Positions 36,918 to 48,211 are shown, counted from the stretch's first letter. The stretch is 64,000 nt of DNA from Pseudomonas citronellolis (GCF_900112375.1 NZ_FOLS01000037.1:1-64000), one strand, 5' to 3'. The notes: a model not told the origin generated them from the letters alone. Numbers and translations: made by a program.

Positions 36918-38800
36918 GGCGTGGGTTCCTGAGTGGGCAGCAGTGGCAGGCTGAGTTCGAAGGCGGTGCCGCCGGCCTCCGGGTGGGCCACGCCGAGGCT
37001 GCCGCCGGCGGCGGTGGCGAGGCTGGCCGAGAGCGTCAGGCCCAGGCCCAGGCCGTGCTCGCCGGGCTTGGTGGTGAAGAAGGGTTCGAACAGGTGCTCG
37101 CGGGCATCCGGCGGGATGCCCGGGCCGTTGTCGCGCACCGTCAGGTGGTACTGCGCGCCCTCGGCGCGGCCGCTGAGCCAGAGCTGGCGGTCGGCCTGCG
37201 CGCTCATGGCGTCGAGGGCGTTGGCGATCAGGTTGACCAGGATCTGTTCCAGGCGCGTCTGGTCGATGCCCAGGCACACGTCGTCGAATTCGCGGTGCAG
37301 GGCCAGCGGGCAGTCCTTCAGGCGCACCTGCAGCACCCGCAGCGCGGCGTCCACCGCCTTGCCCAGGCGCGCCTGGCCGTGGTCGTCGGCGCGCCGGGCG
37401 AAGGCGCGCAGGCTGGCGGTGATGCGGCCCATGCGGTCGACCATTTCGTTGATCGCCTCCAGGTTGCTGCTGGCGATGTCCAGGGCGCCGCGCTGGAGGA
37501 AGCGCACGGTGTTGCCGGAGAGGGTGCGCAGCGCCGCCAGCGGCTGGTTCAGCTCGTGGGCGATGCTGGTGGACATCTGCCCGATCACCGCCAGCTTGCC
37601 GGCCTGGACCAGGCGGTCCTGGGCCTTGCGCAGGGTGTCCTCGGCCTGGCGGCGCTCGCGGATCTGTTCGCGTAGATGCTGGTTGCTGGCGCGCAGGTCG
37701 GCGGTGCGCTCGGCGATGCGCCGCTCCAGTTCGTCGTTGGCCTGTTCCAGCGCCTCGCGGGCGGCCAGGCGGGTGGCCAGGACCTTGCGCCGCTCGTTCC
37801 AGGCGATCAGCAGAAACGCCAGCAGGGCGAAGCCCACCGCGGCCAGCACGCCGTGGATCATGGCTTCGCGGCGCACGTCCTGCAGCGGGCTGAGCAGGGT
37901 GAAGTCCCAGGGGGTGTCGTTCAGGCGGCGGCTCTGCTTCAGGTACAGGCGCTCGGCGTGCTGCTCGCCGCTGGCGTCGCGGTCGCGGAAGCCGATTTCC
38001 TCCACGCCCTCGCCCAGGGCCCGGCGCGAGCTGGGCTGCCATTCGTTGAGCGCCCACCAGTAGTACTGCAGGCTGCGCGCCAGGCGCTCCTTGTCCGCGG
38101 CGCTGAGCGGGCGCACCGCCTTCAGGCGCAGTTGCGGGTTGCTGGAGAGGACGATGATGCCGTTCTCGTCGCTGACGAAGGCCTGCAGCTGGGCCTTCTC
38201 CCAGCGTTCCTCCAGGGCCTCCATCTTCACCTTGACCACCGCCACGCCGACGATGCGCCCGCCGTGCACCAGGCCGTGGGCCAGGTAGTAGCCGGGCTCG
38301 CCGACGGTGCTGCCGATGCCGTAGAAGCGCCCCGGGCGGCCCTGCACGGCGTCCTGGAAGTAGGCGCGGAAGGACAGGTCCTCGCCCAGGTAGCTGTCGG
38401 CGTCCTGCCAGTTGCTGGTGGCCAGCACGCGGCCGGAGGTGTCGAGCAGGTAGATGGCGCGGCTGCCGGCGCGGCGGTTGAGGCCTTCGAGGTAGGCGTT
38501 GACCAGGTCGCGGCGGTAGGGCGTGGGTTCCAGCAGCAGGCGGGTGACGTTGTTTTCCAGCTCCAGCAGGCTGGGCAGGTAGGTGTAGCGGCTGATCTCG
38601 CTTTCCACCCCGCGGGCGTGCAGTTCCAGCTGGCGCTCGCCGCTGGCGACCAGGGCGCGGGTGCCGGCGCCGGCGCTGACCAGGTAGCCGCCGTAGCCGA
38701 AGCCGAGCATCAGCAGGATCAGCGGAATCGGCAACAGCAGGTTGCGCACGAGGCTCGGCTTCACGTTCGGCGGTGGCAGGGTCAATGGCTGGGCGGGCAT
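36914..38800 (-). CDS. aauS: Sensor histidine kinase of the AauRS system (DctB-like)
   Basis: A 628-residue membrane kinase: TM1 (LLLPIPLILLMLGFGYGGYL, about 21-40), periplasmic double-Cache sensor (about 45-310), TM2 (VLAAVGFALLAFLLIAW, about 325-341), coiled-coil linker, HisKA with STSIAHELNQPL (phospho-His) and HATPase_c with NLIANALDAM, DNGPGIPP and GLGLGLTL. ATG 38800 (MPAQPLTLPPP) is chosen; the longer frame runs through a REP pair. It overlaps aauR by 4 bases. It probably senses acidic amino acids in the periplasm, as in P. putida. Confidence 0.85.
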
Positions 38801-38871
38801 TGCATCACAGTCGTCGGAAGCGGACCAGCCCGGCGCCGGGCCGGGCCGATGGAGAGGTGCCAATGCTGCTC

Positions 38872-38943
38872 TTCGTAGGAGCGAGCTTGCTCGCGAACAG
38901 ACGCCGCAGCGGGGCTCGTTCGCGAGCAAGCTCGCTCCTACGA
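38872..38943. repeat. Head-to-head REP-type pair between aauS and aatP
   Basis: Two GTAGGAGCGAGCTTGCTCGC units in opposite orientation around a CCGCAGCGG core. This hairpin separates the transporter operon end (aatP stop at 38958) from the aauSR operon start. Confidence 0.85.
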
Positions 38944-38957
38944 GAAGCCATGCGGCT

Positions 38958-39688
<731 letters not shown>

Positions 39689-39692
<4 letters not shown>

Positions 39693-40357
39693 AGGGCTAA
39701 CCCTTTCTGCAGGCGCTTGACCGCGAAGGAGGCGGTGAAGCTGACGATGAAGTAGACGAGACCGGCGAAGATCAGGAATTCGTGGGGCTGGCCGATGATG
39801 TCGCCGCGCGAGCGCGCCGCGTTGAGGAAGTCCATCAGGCCGACGGTGTAGACCAGCGAGGTGTCCTGGAACAGGATGATGCTCTGCTGCAGCAGCAGCG
39901 GGGTCATCTTGCGGAACGCCTGGGGCAGGATGATCAGCCGCATGCACTGGCCGTAGGTCATGCCAAGGGCTTGCGCCGCGCCCATCTGGCCTTTCGGGAT
40001 GGCCTGGATGCCGGCGCGGACGATCTCGCAGAAGTACGCCGCCTCGAACATCACGAAGGCCACCAGGCAGCTGGTGAAGGCGCCCACCGGGGTGTCGCTG
40101 CCGGTGATCCAGCGCAGGATGTAGGGCACCGCCAGGTAGAACCAGGTGATCACCAGCAGCAGCGGGATGGAACGGAAGTAGTTGACGTAGAAGCCGGCGA
40201 GGTTACTCAGCAGGCGGTTGTGGGACAGGCGCATCAGCGCCAGCAGGGTGCCCAGCACCACGCCGCCGAGCACGCCCAGGCCGGTCAGCTGCAGGGTCAT
40301 GGCCATGCCGTCCCACAGGCCCGGCAGCGCCGGGACGATCGAGCTGAAGTCCATCAT
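39689..40357 (-). CDS. aatM: Glutamate/aspartate ABC transporter, permease (AatM/GltK type)
   Basis: A 222-residue inner-membrane permease of the HisM/GltK family with about five membrane segments and the EAA-loop ATPase contact [23 protein letters not shown] ([10 protein letters not shown] and AAQALGM, about 119-138). The start is [12 protein letters not shown] (ATG 40357), overlapping aatQ by 4 bases. It forms the channel heterodimer with AatQ. Confidence 0.93.
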
Positions 40358-41100
40358 TTGCCTCCCACGGAAATCAGCCCGGGCAGCGCGACCTTGCGCT
40401 CGACCAGGCGCATGAACAGCATCAGGCTCATGTTCAGGGTGAAGTAGATCGCCGTGGCCAGGGTGAAGGCCTCGAACAGGTTGGCGCTGAACTCGGCAGT
40501 CTGCTTGGTCTGCGCCAGCAGCTCCATGAGGCCGATCAGCGAGGCCACCGAGGAGTTCTTGAAGATGTTGAGGAACTCCGAGGTCAGCGGCGGGATGATG
40601 ATGCGCAAGGCCTGCGGCAGCAGCACGTAGCGGTACACCTGCGGCAGGCTGAAGCCCATGGCGCGGCCGGCGGCGACCTGCCCCCCGGGCAGCGCCTGGA
40701 TGCCGGTGCGCACCTGCTCGCAGACGCGCGCGGCGGTGAACAGGCCCAGGCACACCACGACGCTGACGAAGGCCGAGGTCTCCGGCGCCAGGCCGAGCTT
40801 GAACCAGTCCTGCAGCGGCTGCGGCAGCAGGTCCGGGACCAGGAAGTACCAGATGAACAGCTGCACCAGCAGCGGCACGTTGCGGAACAGCTCGACGTAG
40901 CCGGTGCCGATGGCCGACAGCCAGCGGTTCGGCACGGTGCGCAGCACGCCCAGCAGCGAGCCCAGCGCCAGCGCGAGGAGCCAGGCGCTGAGGGCGACGG
41001 CGATGGTCCAGCCCAGGCCGGTGAGGTACCAGTCCAGGTAGATCTCGTCGCCGATCCCGGTGGACTTGAAGAACACGCCCCAGTCCCAGTTGTAGTTCAT
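40354..41100 (-). CDS. aatQ: Glutamate/aspartate ABC transporter, permease (AatQ/GltJ type)
   Basis: A 248-residue permease paired with AatM. It has an N-terminal hydrophobic signal-anchor region (GLGWTIAVALSAWLLALALG, about 28-47), a NVPLLVQLFIWYF segment and the EAA loop TGIQALPGGQVAAGRAMGFS (about 130-149). It lies 186 bases after aatJ; a stable hairpin in that gap probably sets a lower level of permease than binding protein. Confidence 0.93.
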   Translation of the reverse strand: MNYNWDWGVFFKSTGIGDEIYLDWYLTGLGWTIAVALSAWLLALALGSLLGVLRTVPNRWLSAIGTGYVELFRNVPLLVQLFIWYFLVPDLLPQPLQDWFKLGLAPETSAFVSVVVCLGLFTAARVCEQVRTGIQALPGGQVAAGRAMGFSLPQVYRYVLLPQALRIIIPPLTSEFLNIFKNSSVASLIGLMELLAQTKQTAEFSANLFEAFTLATAIYFTLNMSLMLFMRLVERKVALPGLISVGGK

Positions 41101-41220
41101 GAAGGTTGCCCTCGATGGCCCCGTGCGGGGCGTCGAAACGGCCGGAACGCGGCGCGCAGGCGCCTGCGCCCGTGGGTGGCGGGCGTGTTCCGGTGGTGGA
41201 TCAGGAAGGAAGGGGAGGCC

Positions 41221-41241
41221 GGGAGCGCCGCTGGCGCTCCC
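41221..41241. promoter_or_regulatory. Intercistronic hairpin between aatJ and aatQ
   Basis: A perfect 9-bp stem GGGAGCGCC/GGCGCTCCC with a 3-base loop, extended by GGGG/CCCC flanks, lies about 45 bases after the aatJ stop. There is no T run, so it is read as a transcript-stabilising or attenuating element, not a terminator. Confidence 0.7.
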
Positions 41242-41286
41242 GTTCCCCGCCCAACCGCGCCTCGTGAGCGCGGCGGGGCGCCACCG

Positions 41287-42195
41287 TTACATCTGCTCGG
41301 CAGACTTGTCGGTGGGACTGGCGATCAGCTTCTTGAGCGTGTCGCTCATCGGGAATTCGAGGTTCAGGCCCTTGGGCGGCACCGGCTGGGTGAACCACTT
41401 GGCGTAGATGTCGTTGATCTGCCCGGAGGCGAAGGTATCGGCGATGGCCTTGTCGACCACTTTCTTGAAGCCCTCGTCGCCCTTGCGCACCATGCAGCCG
41501 TAGATTTCGTAGGACTGCGGGGTGCCGACCACCGCCCAGTCGTCGGGCTTGCGGGCCTTGGCCATTTCGCCGTAGAGCAGCGCGTCGTCCATCATGAAGG
41601 CCACGGCGCGGCCGGATTCGAGCATCAGGAAGGACTCGCCGTGGTCCTTGGCCGAGATGATGTTCATGCCCATCTTCTTCTCGGCGTTCATCGACTTGAG
41701 CAGGCGCTCGGAGGTGGTGCCGGCGGTGGTCACCACGTTCTTGCCCTTGAGGTCGGCGAAGTCGCTGATGCCGCTGGTCTTCCTGGTCAGCAGGCGGGTG
41801 CCGACCTCGAAGATGCCGAGGGAGAAGTCGACCTGCTTCTGGCGCTCGAGGTTATTGGTGGTGGAGCCGCACTCGATGTCCACGGTGCCGTTCTGCACCA
41901 GCGGGATGCGCGTCTGCGAGGTGACCAGGTTGTAGCGCACCTTGAGGTCGGGCATGCCCAGTTCCTGCTTGACCGCCTCGACCACTTTCAGCTGCAGGTC
42001 GTGGGAATAGCCCACCGGCTGGCGCGGGTCGTCGGCCAGGTAGGAGAAGGGAATGGAGGCGTCACGGTGGCCGAGGACGATGGTGCCGGAGTCCTTGATC
42101 TTCTTCAGGGTGCCGGTGAGTTCCTCGGAAAGGGCCGGAGTGGCGAACAGGGCGGCGACGATGGCCACGCCCAGCACACGGGGTGCGATACGCAT
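41287..42195 (-). CDS. aatJ: Glutamate/aspartate ABC transporter, periplasmic binding protein
   Basis: A 302-residue family-3 binding protein. The signal peptide is MRIAPRVLGVAIVAALFATPALS (split MRIAPRV, GVAIVAALFATPALS), cleaved before EELTGTL. The mature domain has the GHRDASIPFSYL ligand strand and DIECGSTTNNLERQKQVDFS hinge typical of GltI/AatJ. It captures acidic amino acids for AatQMP. ATG 42195 is chosen for the signal peptide; a longer frame crosses the sigma54 promoter. First gene of the operon. Confidence 0.94.
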   Translation of the reverse strand: MRIAPRVLGVAIVAALFATPALSEELTGTLKKIKDSGTIVLGHRDASIPFSYLADDPRQPVGYSHDLQLKVVEAVKQELGMPDLKVRYNLVTSQTRIPLVQNGTVDIECGSTTNNLERQKQVDFSLGIFEVGTRLLTRKTSGISDFADLKGKNVVTTAGTTSERLLKSMNAEKKMGMNIISAKDHGESFLMLESGRAVAFMMDDALLYGEMAKARKPDDWAVVGTPQSYEIYGCMVRKGDEGFKKVVDKAIADTFASGQINDIYAKWFTQPVPPKGLNLEFPMSDTLKKLIASPTDKSAEQM

Positions 42196-42315
42196 TGATG
42201 CTTCCTCGACTTGTTCTGGTTGTTGTCGATCCTGCGGCAGGCGTACCCGGCGGCGGGCCCTCCTGGCGGCCGGCGGGCAAGCGCGGCGCTGCCGCATGCT
42301 CACGGGAAGCACTGG

Positions 42316-42331
42316 AGCAGGGACCGTGCCA
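42316..42331 (-). promoter_or_regulatory. Sigma54 (-24/-12) promoter of aatJQMP
   Basis: On the minus strand the box is TGGCACGGTCCCTGCT: a perfect TGGCACG -24 element and a TGCT -12 element with GG and GC 12 bases apart. The predicted transcript start is near 42305, giving a leader of about 110 bases. It fits AauR control. Confidence 0.85.
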
Positions 42332-42408
42332 GTCCCTGGGATTTATTTCAAGTAATTGAATTTAAAGGATTTATATTCGGGGTCGGCGGGCCGTTGGCGA
42401 GACGGGTG

Positions 42409-42453
42409 TTCGGACTGCCGAATAGACGCCGTTCGTGTGTTCGGTTTTCCGAA
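42409..42453. promoter_or_regulatory. Two AauR upstream activating sites
   Basis: Two perfect TTCGG-N4-CCGAA palindromes, 42409-42422 and 42440-42453, with centres 31 bases apart (three helical turns), lie 80-140 bases upstream of the aatJ -24/-12 box. This is the consensus I recall for AauR in P. putida. Confidence 0.85.
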
Positions 42454-42470
42454 CGCGCACGCCGCTCCCT

Positions 42471-42640
42471 TGTAGGAGCGCGCCCTGCGCGCGAATCGCG
42501 GGCAGGGCCCGCTCCTACGAAGAGCACTCCGGCGCGGTCTGTAAGGGAGGCAGGGTATTTCACCGTAGGATGGGTTGAGCGAAGCGATACCCATCACCAC
42601 GACAGCATGGGTTTCGCAGGCTCAACCCATCCTGCGAAGC
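42471..42640. repeat. Two palindromic repeat elements upstream of the aat control region
   Basis: A GTAGGAGCGCGCCCTGC/GGGCAGGGCCCGCTCCTAC inverted pair (42472-42519) is followed by a GTAGGATGGGTTGAGCGAAG...CAACCCATCCTGC element (42565-42639). They fill the gap to the convergent-side PAP2 gene. Confidence 0.8.
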
Positions 42641-42650
42641 GCATCTCGGC

Positions 42651-43292
42651 TCAGGCCGCCGGCGCCCGCTGCCCGTCGAGGCGATGGAAGCCGCCCCACT
42701 CGCCGCGCTTGAACGGCTTGTCGCGGTCGGCCATGTAGGCGGCGATGCGTTCCAGCATCTGGTGGGTGGGGGCGCGCACGCCCGTCACGCCCTGCAGCGA
42801 GGCCAGCAGCAGGACGAGGGCCAGCAGCACGGGCGACAGCGACGGCAGGCGGCGCTGCGTCAGGCAGAGGAAGGCGCCGCTGGCGGCCAGGCCCACGGCC
42901 AGCCCGCCGTACACCTCCGCCGGCGAATGGACGTTGATCTGCAGCCGCGACACGCCCACCAGCACCGCCAGCACGGCGCCGCCGGCCGCGGCGGCCAGGC
43001 GCCAGGCGGGGCGGGCGGGCAGCAGCAGGCTGCAGAGCACCGGCAGGACGCTGGCGGCCATCATGCTGTGGCCGGACAGCCCGGTGAAGTTCCACGCCGG
43101 AATACCGATGCCCCAGCCCATGAAGGCCAGCTTGGAGACCAGGGTTACGCTGGCGGCCAGGCCGAACAGCAGCAGCCAGCAGTGGGCGTTCTGGCTTTCC
43201 CGGCGCAGCAGCAGCCAGGCATAGATGAACAGCGCGCAGGGCAGCAGCAGCGAGCTGTCGCCGAAACGGGTGATGAGATTCCAGAGGGTCAT
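42651..43292 (-). CDS. PAP2-family phosphatase
   Basis: A 213-residue polytopic membrane protein of the PAP2 superfamily. The catalytic pieces GLSGHSMMAA (about 75-84) and SRLQINVHSPAEVYGG (about 122-137) contain the conserved histidines of motifs 2 and 3. It probably dephosphorylates a lipid phosphate or undecaprenyl pyrophosphate at the inner membrane; the substrate is not decidable. ATG 43292 (MTLWNLITRFGDSS) is preferred to a longer start at 43328, which adds an unconserved hydrophilic stretch. Confidence 0.85.
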   Translation of the reverse strand: MTLWNLITRFGDSSLLLPCALFIYAWLLLRRESQNAHCWLLLFGLAASVTLVSKLAFMGWGIGIPAWNFTGLSGHSMMAASVLPVLCSLLLPARPAWRLAAAAGGAVLAVLVGVSRLQINVHSPAEVYGGLAVGLAASGAFLCLTQRRLPSLSPVLLALVLLLASLQGVTGVRAPTHQMLERIAAYMADRDKPFKRGEWGGFHRLDGQRAPAA

Positions 43293-43373
43293 GGGGCTTG
43301 CAGGCGGTCCTTCGAGGGGCCGAACCATAGCACAGCGACGGCTCTGCCATGGGCCTGGCCGATCGGAGGCGGC

Positions 43374-44432
43374 TCAGGCCGGTTCGTCCTGCTGCGCCGC
43401 CTGGTCCTCGCGGCGCAGCAGCTCGCGCTTGCGCTCCAGGCCCCAGCGGTAGCCGCCGCTGCCGCCGTCGGCGGCCACCACCCGGTGGCAGGGCACCAGC
43501 AGCCCCACCGGGTTGCTCGCGCAGGCGCGGGCGATGGCCCGGGGATGGCTGTGCAACTGCTCGGCCAGTTCGCCGTAGCGCCGTGTCTGGCCGCTGGGAA
43601 TCTGCGCCAGGGCGAGCCAGACGCGCAGCTGGAAGGCGCTGCCGTGCAGGTCCAGGGGCAGGCCGGCGGCGCGTTCGGGCTGCTCCAGCTGGCGCAGCAC
43701 CCGGCCCAGCCAGTCGCCCAGGCCGGCGTCGTCGCGTTGCAGTTCGGCGGCGGCGAAGCGCTGGCGGAGTTCCGCCTCCAACTGCTCCGGCGCGTCGCCG
43801 AACAGCAGGGCGCAGACGCCCCGCGGGCTTGCCGCCAGCAGCACCTGGCCGAGCGGGCAGGGGGCAATGGCATAGCGCAGGCGGGTGCCGGCGCCTTTCT
43901 GCCGGCGCTGCGCCGGGCTCAGTGCGGTGGGCGCCTCGTAGAGTGCGCGGGTGCCGGAATAGCCCGCTTCCAGGGCGGCATCGAGCACCGAACGCGCCTG
44001 CGGCAGGGCGGCGGCCAGGCGCTGCTGGCGGCGGGCCTCGGCCCAGGCGCGGGGCGTCAGGCCGGTACGGGCCTTGAAGGCGCGGGCCAGGTGCGAAGCC
44101 GAGAGACCGATGCGCGCGGCCAGTTCGTCCATGGTCAACGGGCGCTCGGCCTGCTCCAGCAACAGGCAGGCGGCGGCGACCAGCGCGTCCAGGCGCTGCG
44201 CCGGGCTTTCGCCGTCGGGCGTGCAGCGCTTGCAGGGGCGGAAGCCCGCGGCTTCGGCGGCCGCCGCGTCGGCGTGGAAGCGCACGTTGGCGCGGCTTGG
44301 CCGCCGCGCCGGGCAGCTCGGCCGGCAATAGACGCCGGTGGAGCGAACGGAAAACACGAAACGCTGGTCGAAGCCCGCGTCACGCTCGCAGACCGCCTGC
44401 CAGCAGCGTTCATCATCGGGAAGTGGGGGCAT
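43374..44432 (-). CDS. ada: Bifunctional DNA repair protein/transcriptional regulator Ada
   Basis: A 352-residue Ada. The N-terminal zinc domain (four Cys: VYCRPSCPARRPS and FRPCKRC, about 35-72) repairs methylphosphotriesters and becomes the switch; an AraC-type helix-turn-helix follows (about 85-175); the C-terminal O6-methylguanine methyltransferase carries active-site PCHRV with the following GGYRWG (about 315-336). All three modules look complete. ATG 44432 (MPPLPDDERCW) begins right at the Ada_Zn domain. It probably activates its own gene on alkylation damage. Convergent neighbour is the PAP2 gene on the same strand. Confidence 0.94.
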   Translation of the reverse strand: MPPLPDDERCWQAVCERDAGFDQRFVFSVRSTGVYCRPSCPARRPSRANVRFHADAAAAEAAGFRPCKRCTPDGESPAQRLDALVAAACLLLEQAERPLTMDELAARIGLSASHLARAFKARTGLTPRAWAEARRQQRLAAALPQARSVLDAALEAGYSGTRALYEAPTALSPAQRRQKGAGTRLRYAIAPCPLGQVLLAASPRGVCALLFGDAPEQLEAELRQRFAAAELQRDDAGLGDWLGRVLRQLEQPERAAGLPLDLHGSAFQLRVWLALAQIPSGQTRRYGELAEQLHSHPRAIARACASNPVGLLVPCHRVVAADGGSGGYRWGLERKRELLRREDQAAQQDEPA

Positions 44433-44554
44433 GGCGCTCTCCAGGGAGGACCGGGTACATGGGGAAATTGTCGGCGTCACCCGGCGGGCGGGCAATCCGT
44501 AATCGCTTTTCAAACTGCCGGCTACGCTTGCAGGAGGTCCGTCGAGAGCCCGCC

Positions 44555-46918
44555 ATGCCCTGCCGCCGACTCCTCAGTCATTGCCTGCTGCTTTGCCTCC
44601 TGCTGTGCCCACCGCTGTGGGGCGCGGAACTGGCGCTCAGCGGCCACGAACGCAGCTGGCTGGAGGCCCACCCGACGCTGCGGGTGGGCATTTCCCGCGA
44701 TGGCTGGCCGCCGTTCGAGATGGTCGACGCCCAGGGCAGGTTCCAGGGCATCAGCGCCGACTATCTGAACCAGGTCGCCCAGCGCCTGGGCCTGCAGTTG
44801 CAGACGCAGACCTTCGACGACTGGGCGCAGGTGATCGAAGCGGCGCGCAAGGGCGAGGTCGACCTGCTGCCGACCGTGGCGCGCTCGCCCGAGCGCGAGA
44901 GCTTCCTCGCCTTCAGCCAGCCCTACCTGAGCACCAGCAGCCTGATCTTCGCCCGCCGCGACAGCAATGTGCGGGTGCTGGACGACCTCTCCGGCAAGCG
45001 CGTGGCCGTGGAGCGCGACTTCGCCGTGCACGACCTGCTGCGCACGGCGGTGCCGGGGGTGGCCTTCGTCATCGTCGACGACACCACCGAAGCCCTCAAG
45101 GCCGTGGCTTCCGGGAACGCCGACGCCTACGTGGGCAATCTCATCTCGACCAACTACCTGATCGGCCAGCTCAACCTGAGCAACCTGGAGGTGCGCGGCG
45201 ACAGCGGCCTGGACAACAGCCAGGTGCGCTTCGCCGTGCGCCGCGAGCTGGCGCCCCTGGTGCCGCTGCTCGACCGCGCCCTGGCCAGCATCGACGACGA
45301 CGAGCAGGAGCGCATCCGCCAGCGCTGGCTGCCGCAGATCGACGCCTTCGACTGGATGCAGCTGCTGCAGGCGGCCTGGCCCTACGTGGCGGGCTTCTTC
45401 GCCCTGCTCGCCTTCGTCCTGGTCTGGAACCGCCGCCTGCAGATCCAGGTGGCCGAGCGCGCCCGCGCCGAGGCCGAGGAGCACCGCCAGCGGCGCACCC
45501 TGCTGGCGCTGATCAACGCCATCCCCGATCCCATCTGGTTCAAGGACACCGAGGGCCGCTACCTGGGCGCCAACCACGCCTTCGCCGAATGCCTGGGGCT
45601 GCCGGCCGAGGACGTGATCGGGCGCAGCGACGCCCAGCTGTTCAGCGATGCCGCCAGCGCCGGCCGCGGCGAGCGCGACCGCCAGGCGCTGTCGGCCAGC
45701 CAGCCGTTCGCCAGCGAGGGCTGGGTGGTCTACCCGGACGGCCGGCGGGTGCTGTTCGACACCCTGCGCAGCGCCTTCCACGACGACCACGGCGCCCTGC
45801 TCGGGCTGGTGGGGGTGAGCCGCGACATCACCGCGCGCAAGGCCACCGAGGAGGCCCTGGCCCAGGCCCGCGACCTGGCCGAGCAGGCGGCGCGGCTGAA
45901 GAGCGAGTTCCTGGCCAACGTCAGCCACGAGATCCGCACCCCGCTGAACATCATCATCGGCCTGGCGCACCTGCTCGAACAGACCGCCCTGGACCCGCAG
46001 CAACGCGACTACCTGGGCAAGATCCAGGGCTCGGGCCAGTACCTGCTGGAGCTGATCAGCGACATCCTCGACCTGTCCAAGGTGGAGGCCGGGCGCCTGG
46101 AGTTCGAGCACCTGGACTTCGACCTGGAGCGCCTGCTCGGCGAGCTGGTCGACCTGCTGGCGATCCGCGCCGCGGGCAAGGGCCTGAGCCTGGACTGCCA
46201 CATCGACCCGCGGCTGCCCTCGCACCTGCTGGGTGACTCGCTGCGGCTGCGGCAGATTCTGATGAACTACGGCAACAACGCACTCAAGTTCACCGAGCAC
46301 GGCGGGCTGGAGCTGGAAGTGCGCCTGGACATGCAGGCCGGCGACGAGGACTGGCTGTACTTCGGCCTGCGCGACACCGGCATCGGCATCAGCCCGGCGC
46401 AGCAGGAGCGTCTGTTCGAGTCCTTCCGCCAGGCCGACAACTCCATCACCCGGCGCTATGGCGGTTCCGGCCTGGGCCTGGCGATCTGCAAGCGCCTGGC
46501 CGAGGCCATGGGCGGCGAGGTCGGGGTGGACAGCGAGCCGGACAAGGGCAGCCTGTTCTGGTGCCGCCTGCCCCTGGGCCATGTGGAGGACGCGCGGCCC
46601 ATCGACCTGTCGCGCATCCTGCGCTCGCCCTCGACGGCGCCGCCGCTGCTGGAGGCGCCAGAACCGGCGGGGCCGCCGGCGGTCGAACTGCCGGCGGCCG
46701 AGCGCCAGCAGGCCGAGCAGGTGGTGCGCCGCCTGGCGCACCTGCTGGCCGCCGACGACCCGCGTGCCGGACGGCTGGTCGGCGAGCGCGCGGGCCTGCT
46801 GCGCAGTATCTTCAATGACGGGTACGACGAAGTCGCGGCGAGCATCCGCCGCTTCGAATTCGAGCGGGCCCTGGAAAAACTGCTGGTGTTGTCGCGCGAG
46901 CGCGACATCCGCATCTGA
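44555..46918 (+). CDS. Sensor histidine kinase with periplasmic binding-protein domain and PAS domain
   Basis: A 787-residue membrane kinase: signal peptide ([14 protein letters not shown]), one SBP_bac_3 domain (about 30-255, starting [17 protein letters not shown]), a membrane segment ([17 protein letters not shown], about 275-291), PAS (about 315-430), HisKA with [14 protein letters not shown] and HATPase_c ([29 protein letters not shown]). The last about 110 residues after the kinase are Pro/Ala-rich, then helical. No receiver is fused; the gene directly after encodes a REC-HD-GYP protein, the obvious partner. AGGAGG lies upstream of the ATG at 44555. The ligand is probably a small polar molecule. 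Confidence 0.9.
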   Translation: MPCRRLLSHCLLLCLLLCPPLWGAELALSGHERSWLEAHPTLRVGISRDGWPPFEMVDAQGRFQGISADYLNQVAQRLGLQLQTQTFDDWAQVIEAARKGEVDLLPTVARSPERESFLAFSQPYLSTSSLIFARRDSNVRVLDDLSGKRVAVERDFAVHDLLRTAVPGVAFVIVDDTTEALKAVASGNADAYVGNLISTNYLIGQLNLSNLEVRGDSGLDNSQVRFAVRRELAPLVPLLDRALASIDDDEQERIRQRWLPQIDAFDWMQLLQAAWPYVAGFFALLAFVLVWNRRLQIQVAERARAEAEEHRQRRTLLALINAIPDPIWFKDTEGRYLGANHAFAECLGLPAEDVIGRSDAQLFSDAASAGRGERDRQALSASQPFASEGWVVYPDGRRVLFDTLRSAFHDDHGALLGLVGVSRDITARKATEEALAQARDLAEQAARLKSEFLANVSHEIRTPLNIIIGLAHLLEQTALDPQQRDYLGKIQGSGQYLLELISDILDLSKVEAGRLEFEHLDFDLERLLGELVDLLAIRAAGKGLSLDCHIDPRLPSHLLGDSLRLRQILMNYGNNALKFTEHGGLELEVRLDMQAGDEDWLYFGLRDTGIGISPAQQERLFESFRQADNSITRRYGGSGLGLAICKRLAEAMGGEVGVDSEPDKGSLFWCRLPLGHVEDARPIDLSRILRSPSTAPPLLEAPEPAGPPAVELPAAERQQAEQVVRRLAHLLAADDPRAGRLVGERAGLLRSIFNDGYDEVAASIRRFEFERALEKLLVLSRERDIRI

Positions 46919-46937
46919 GCGCAAGAGGGGTGGAACC

Positions 46938-48119
46938 TTGGACAGCATGCTGGACCGACCGGACCAGGAAGTGATCCTGGTGGTCGACGACCAACCGGAC
47001 AACCTCATGCTCATGAGCGAGCTGCTCATGGGCCAGTACCAGGTGCGCGTCGCCGGCAGCGGCGCCAAGGCCCTGCGCCTGGCCGCCAGCGAGCCGCGGC
47101 CGGACCTGGTGCTGCTCGACATCATGATGCCGGAGATGGACGGCTACGAAGTCTGCCGCCAGCTCAAGGCCGACCCGCTGACCGCCGAGATCCCGGTGAT
47201 CTTCCTCACCGGCATGGTCAGCACCGCCGACGAACAGCGCGGCCTGGACCTGGGCGCGGTGGACTACATCACCAAGCCGATCAGCCCGCCGGTGACCCTG
47301 GCGCGCATCCGCGCGCACCTCAAGCTCAAGGCCAACGCCGACTTCCTGCGCGACAAGAGCGAATACCTGGAGCTGGAAGTGCGTCGCCGCAGCCGCGAAC
47401 TGCAGGCCGCCCAGGACGCCACCCTGGAGGCCATGGCCACCCTCTGCGACCTGCGCGACAACCCCCACAGCCGCCACCTGCTGCGCATCGAGCAGTACAT
47501 GCGCCTGCTCGCCGACGCCCTGGCCCGGCGCGAGGGCGAGGCCGGCGGCCTGGACCTGGAGCAGATCGAACTGCTGGCGCGCTCGGCGCAGCTGCACGAC
47601 ATCGGCAAGGTGGCGGTGCCCGACCGGGTGCTGCTCAACCCCGGCCAGCTCAGCCCCGAGGACCAGTTGCTGATGCAGAGCCACACGCGCATCGGCCACG
47701 ATGCCCTGGCCGCCGCTGAACGCCGCCTGGGCAGCCCGGCGGAATTCCTGCGCTACGCCAAGGAGATCGCCTACGGCCACCACGAACGCTGGGACGGCAG
47801 CGGTTATCCACGGGGCCTGCGCGGCGAGCAGATTCCGTTGTCGGCACGGCTGCTGGCGCTGATCGACTGCTACGACGAGCTGACCAGCCGCCATCCCTAC
47901 CACGCGACCCTCGCGCCGGACGAGGCCCGCCAGCAGATCCTCGCCGCCAGCGGCAGCCACTTCGACCCGCAGGTGGTGGAGGCCTTCGCCGAGGTCGCCG
48001 ACGGCTTCGCCGCCATCGCCATCCGCTACGCCGACGACGCCCAGGCCCTGGGCAGCGAGATCGAACGCATGGCCGACGCCCTGGGCGAAAGCATCGAAAT
48101 GACCACGACGCCACCATGA
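46938..48119 (+). CDS. Response regulator with HD-GYP cyclic-di-GMP phosphodiesterase output
   Basis: A 393-residue protein: receiver domain (about 10-125; phospho-Asp in [13 protein letters not shown]), a coiled-coil linker ([20 protein letters not shown]), then a complete HD-GYP domain (about 165-350) with [24 protein letters not shown] and [13 protein letters not shown], so metal binding and c-di-GMP hydrolysis should be intact. The start is TTG 46938, supported by GAGGGG 8 bases upstream; ATG 46947 is the alternative. It follows the sensor kinase by 19 bases, forming a two-component c-di-GMP control pair. Confidence 0.92.
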   Translation: MDSMLDRPDQEVILVVDDQPDNLMLMSELLMGQYQVRVAGSGAKALRLAASEPRPDLVLLDIMMPEMDGYEVCRQLKADPLTAEIPVIFLTGMVSTADEQRGLDLGAVDYITKPISPPVTLARIRAHLKLKANADFLRDKSEYLELEVRRRSRELQAAQDATLEAMATLCDLRDNPHSRHLLRIEQYMRLLADALARREGEAGGLDLEQIELLARSAQLHDIGKVAVPDRVLLNPGQLSPEDQLLMQSHTRIGHDALAAAERRLGSPAEFLRYAKEIAYGHHERWDGSGYPRGLRGEQIPLSARLLALIDCYDELTSRHPYHATLAPDEARQQILAASGSHFDPQVVEAFAEVADGFAAIAIRYADDAQALGSEIERMADALGESIEMTTTPP

Positions 48120-48211
48120 TTCCGGCGGTCGGTGCTGGGCGTCACCCGGCGCATGTCGTATAAGGAGCGGCTGCGGCCGCATGGGCCGGATAAGAACGAC
48201 GACGGAGCCTG

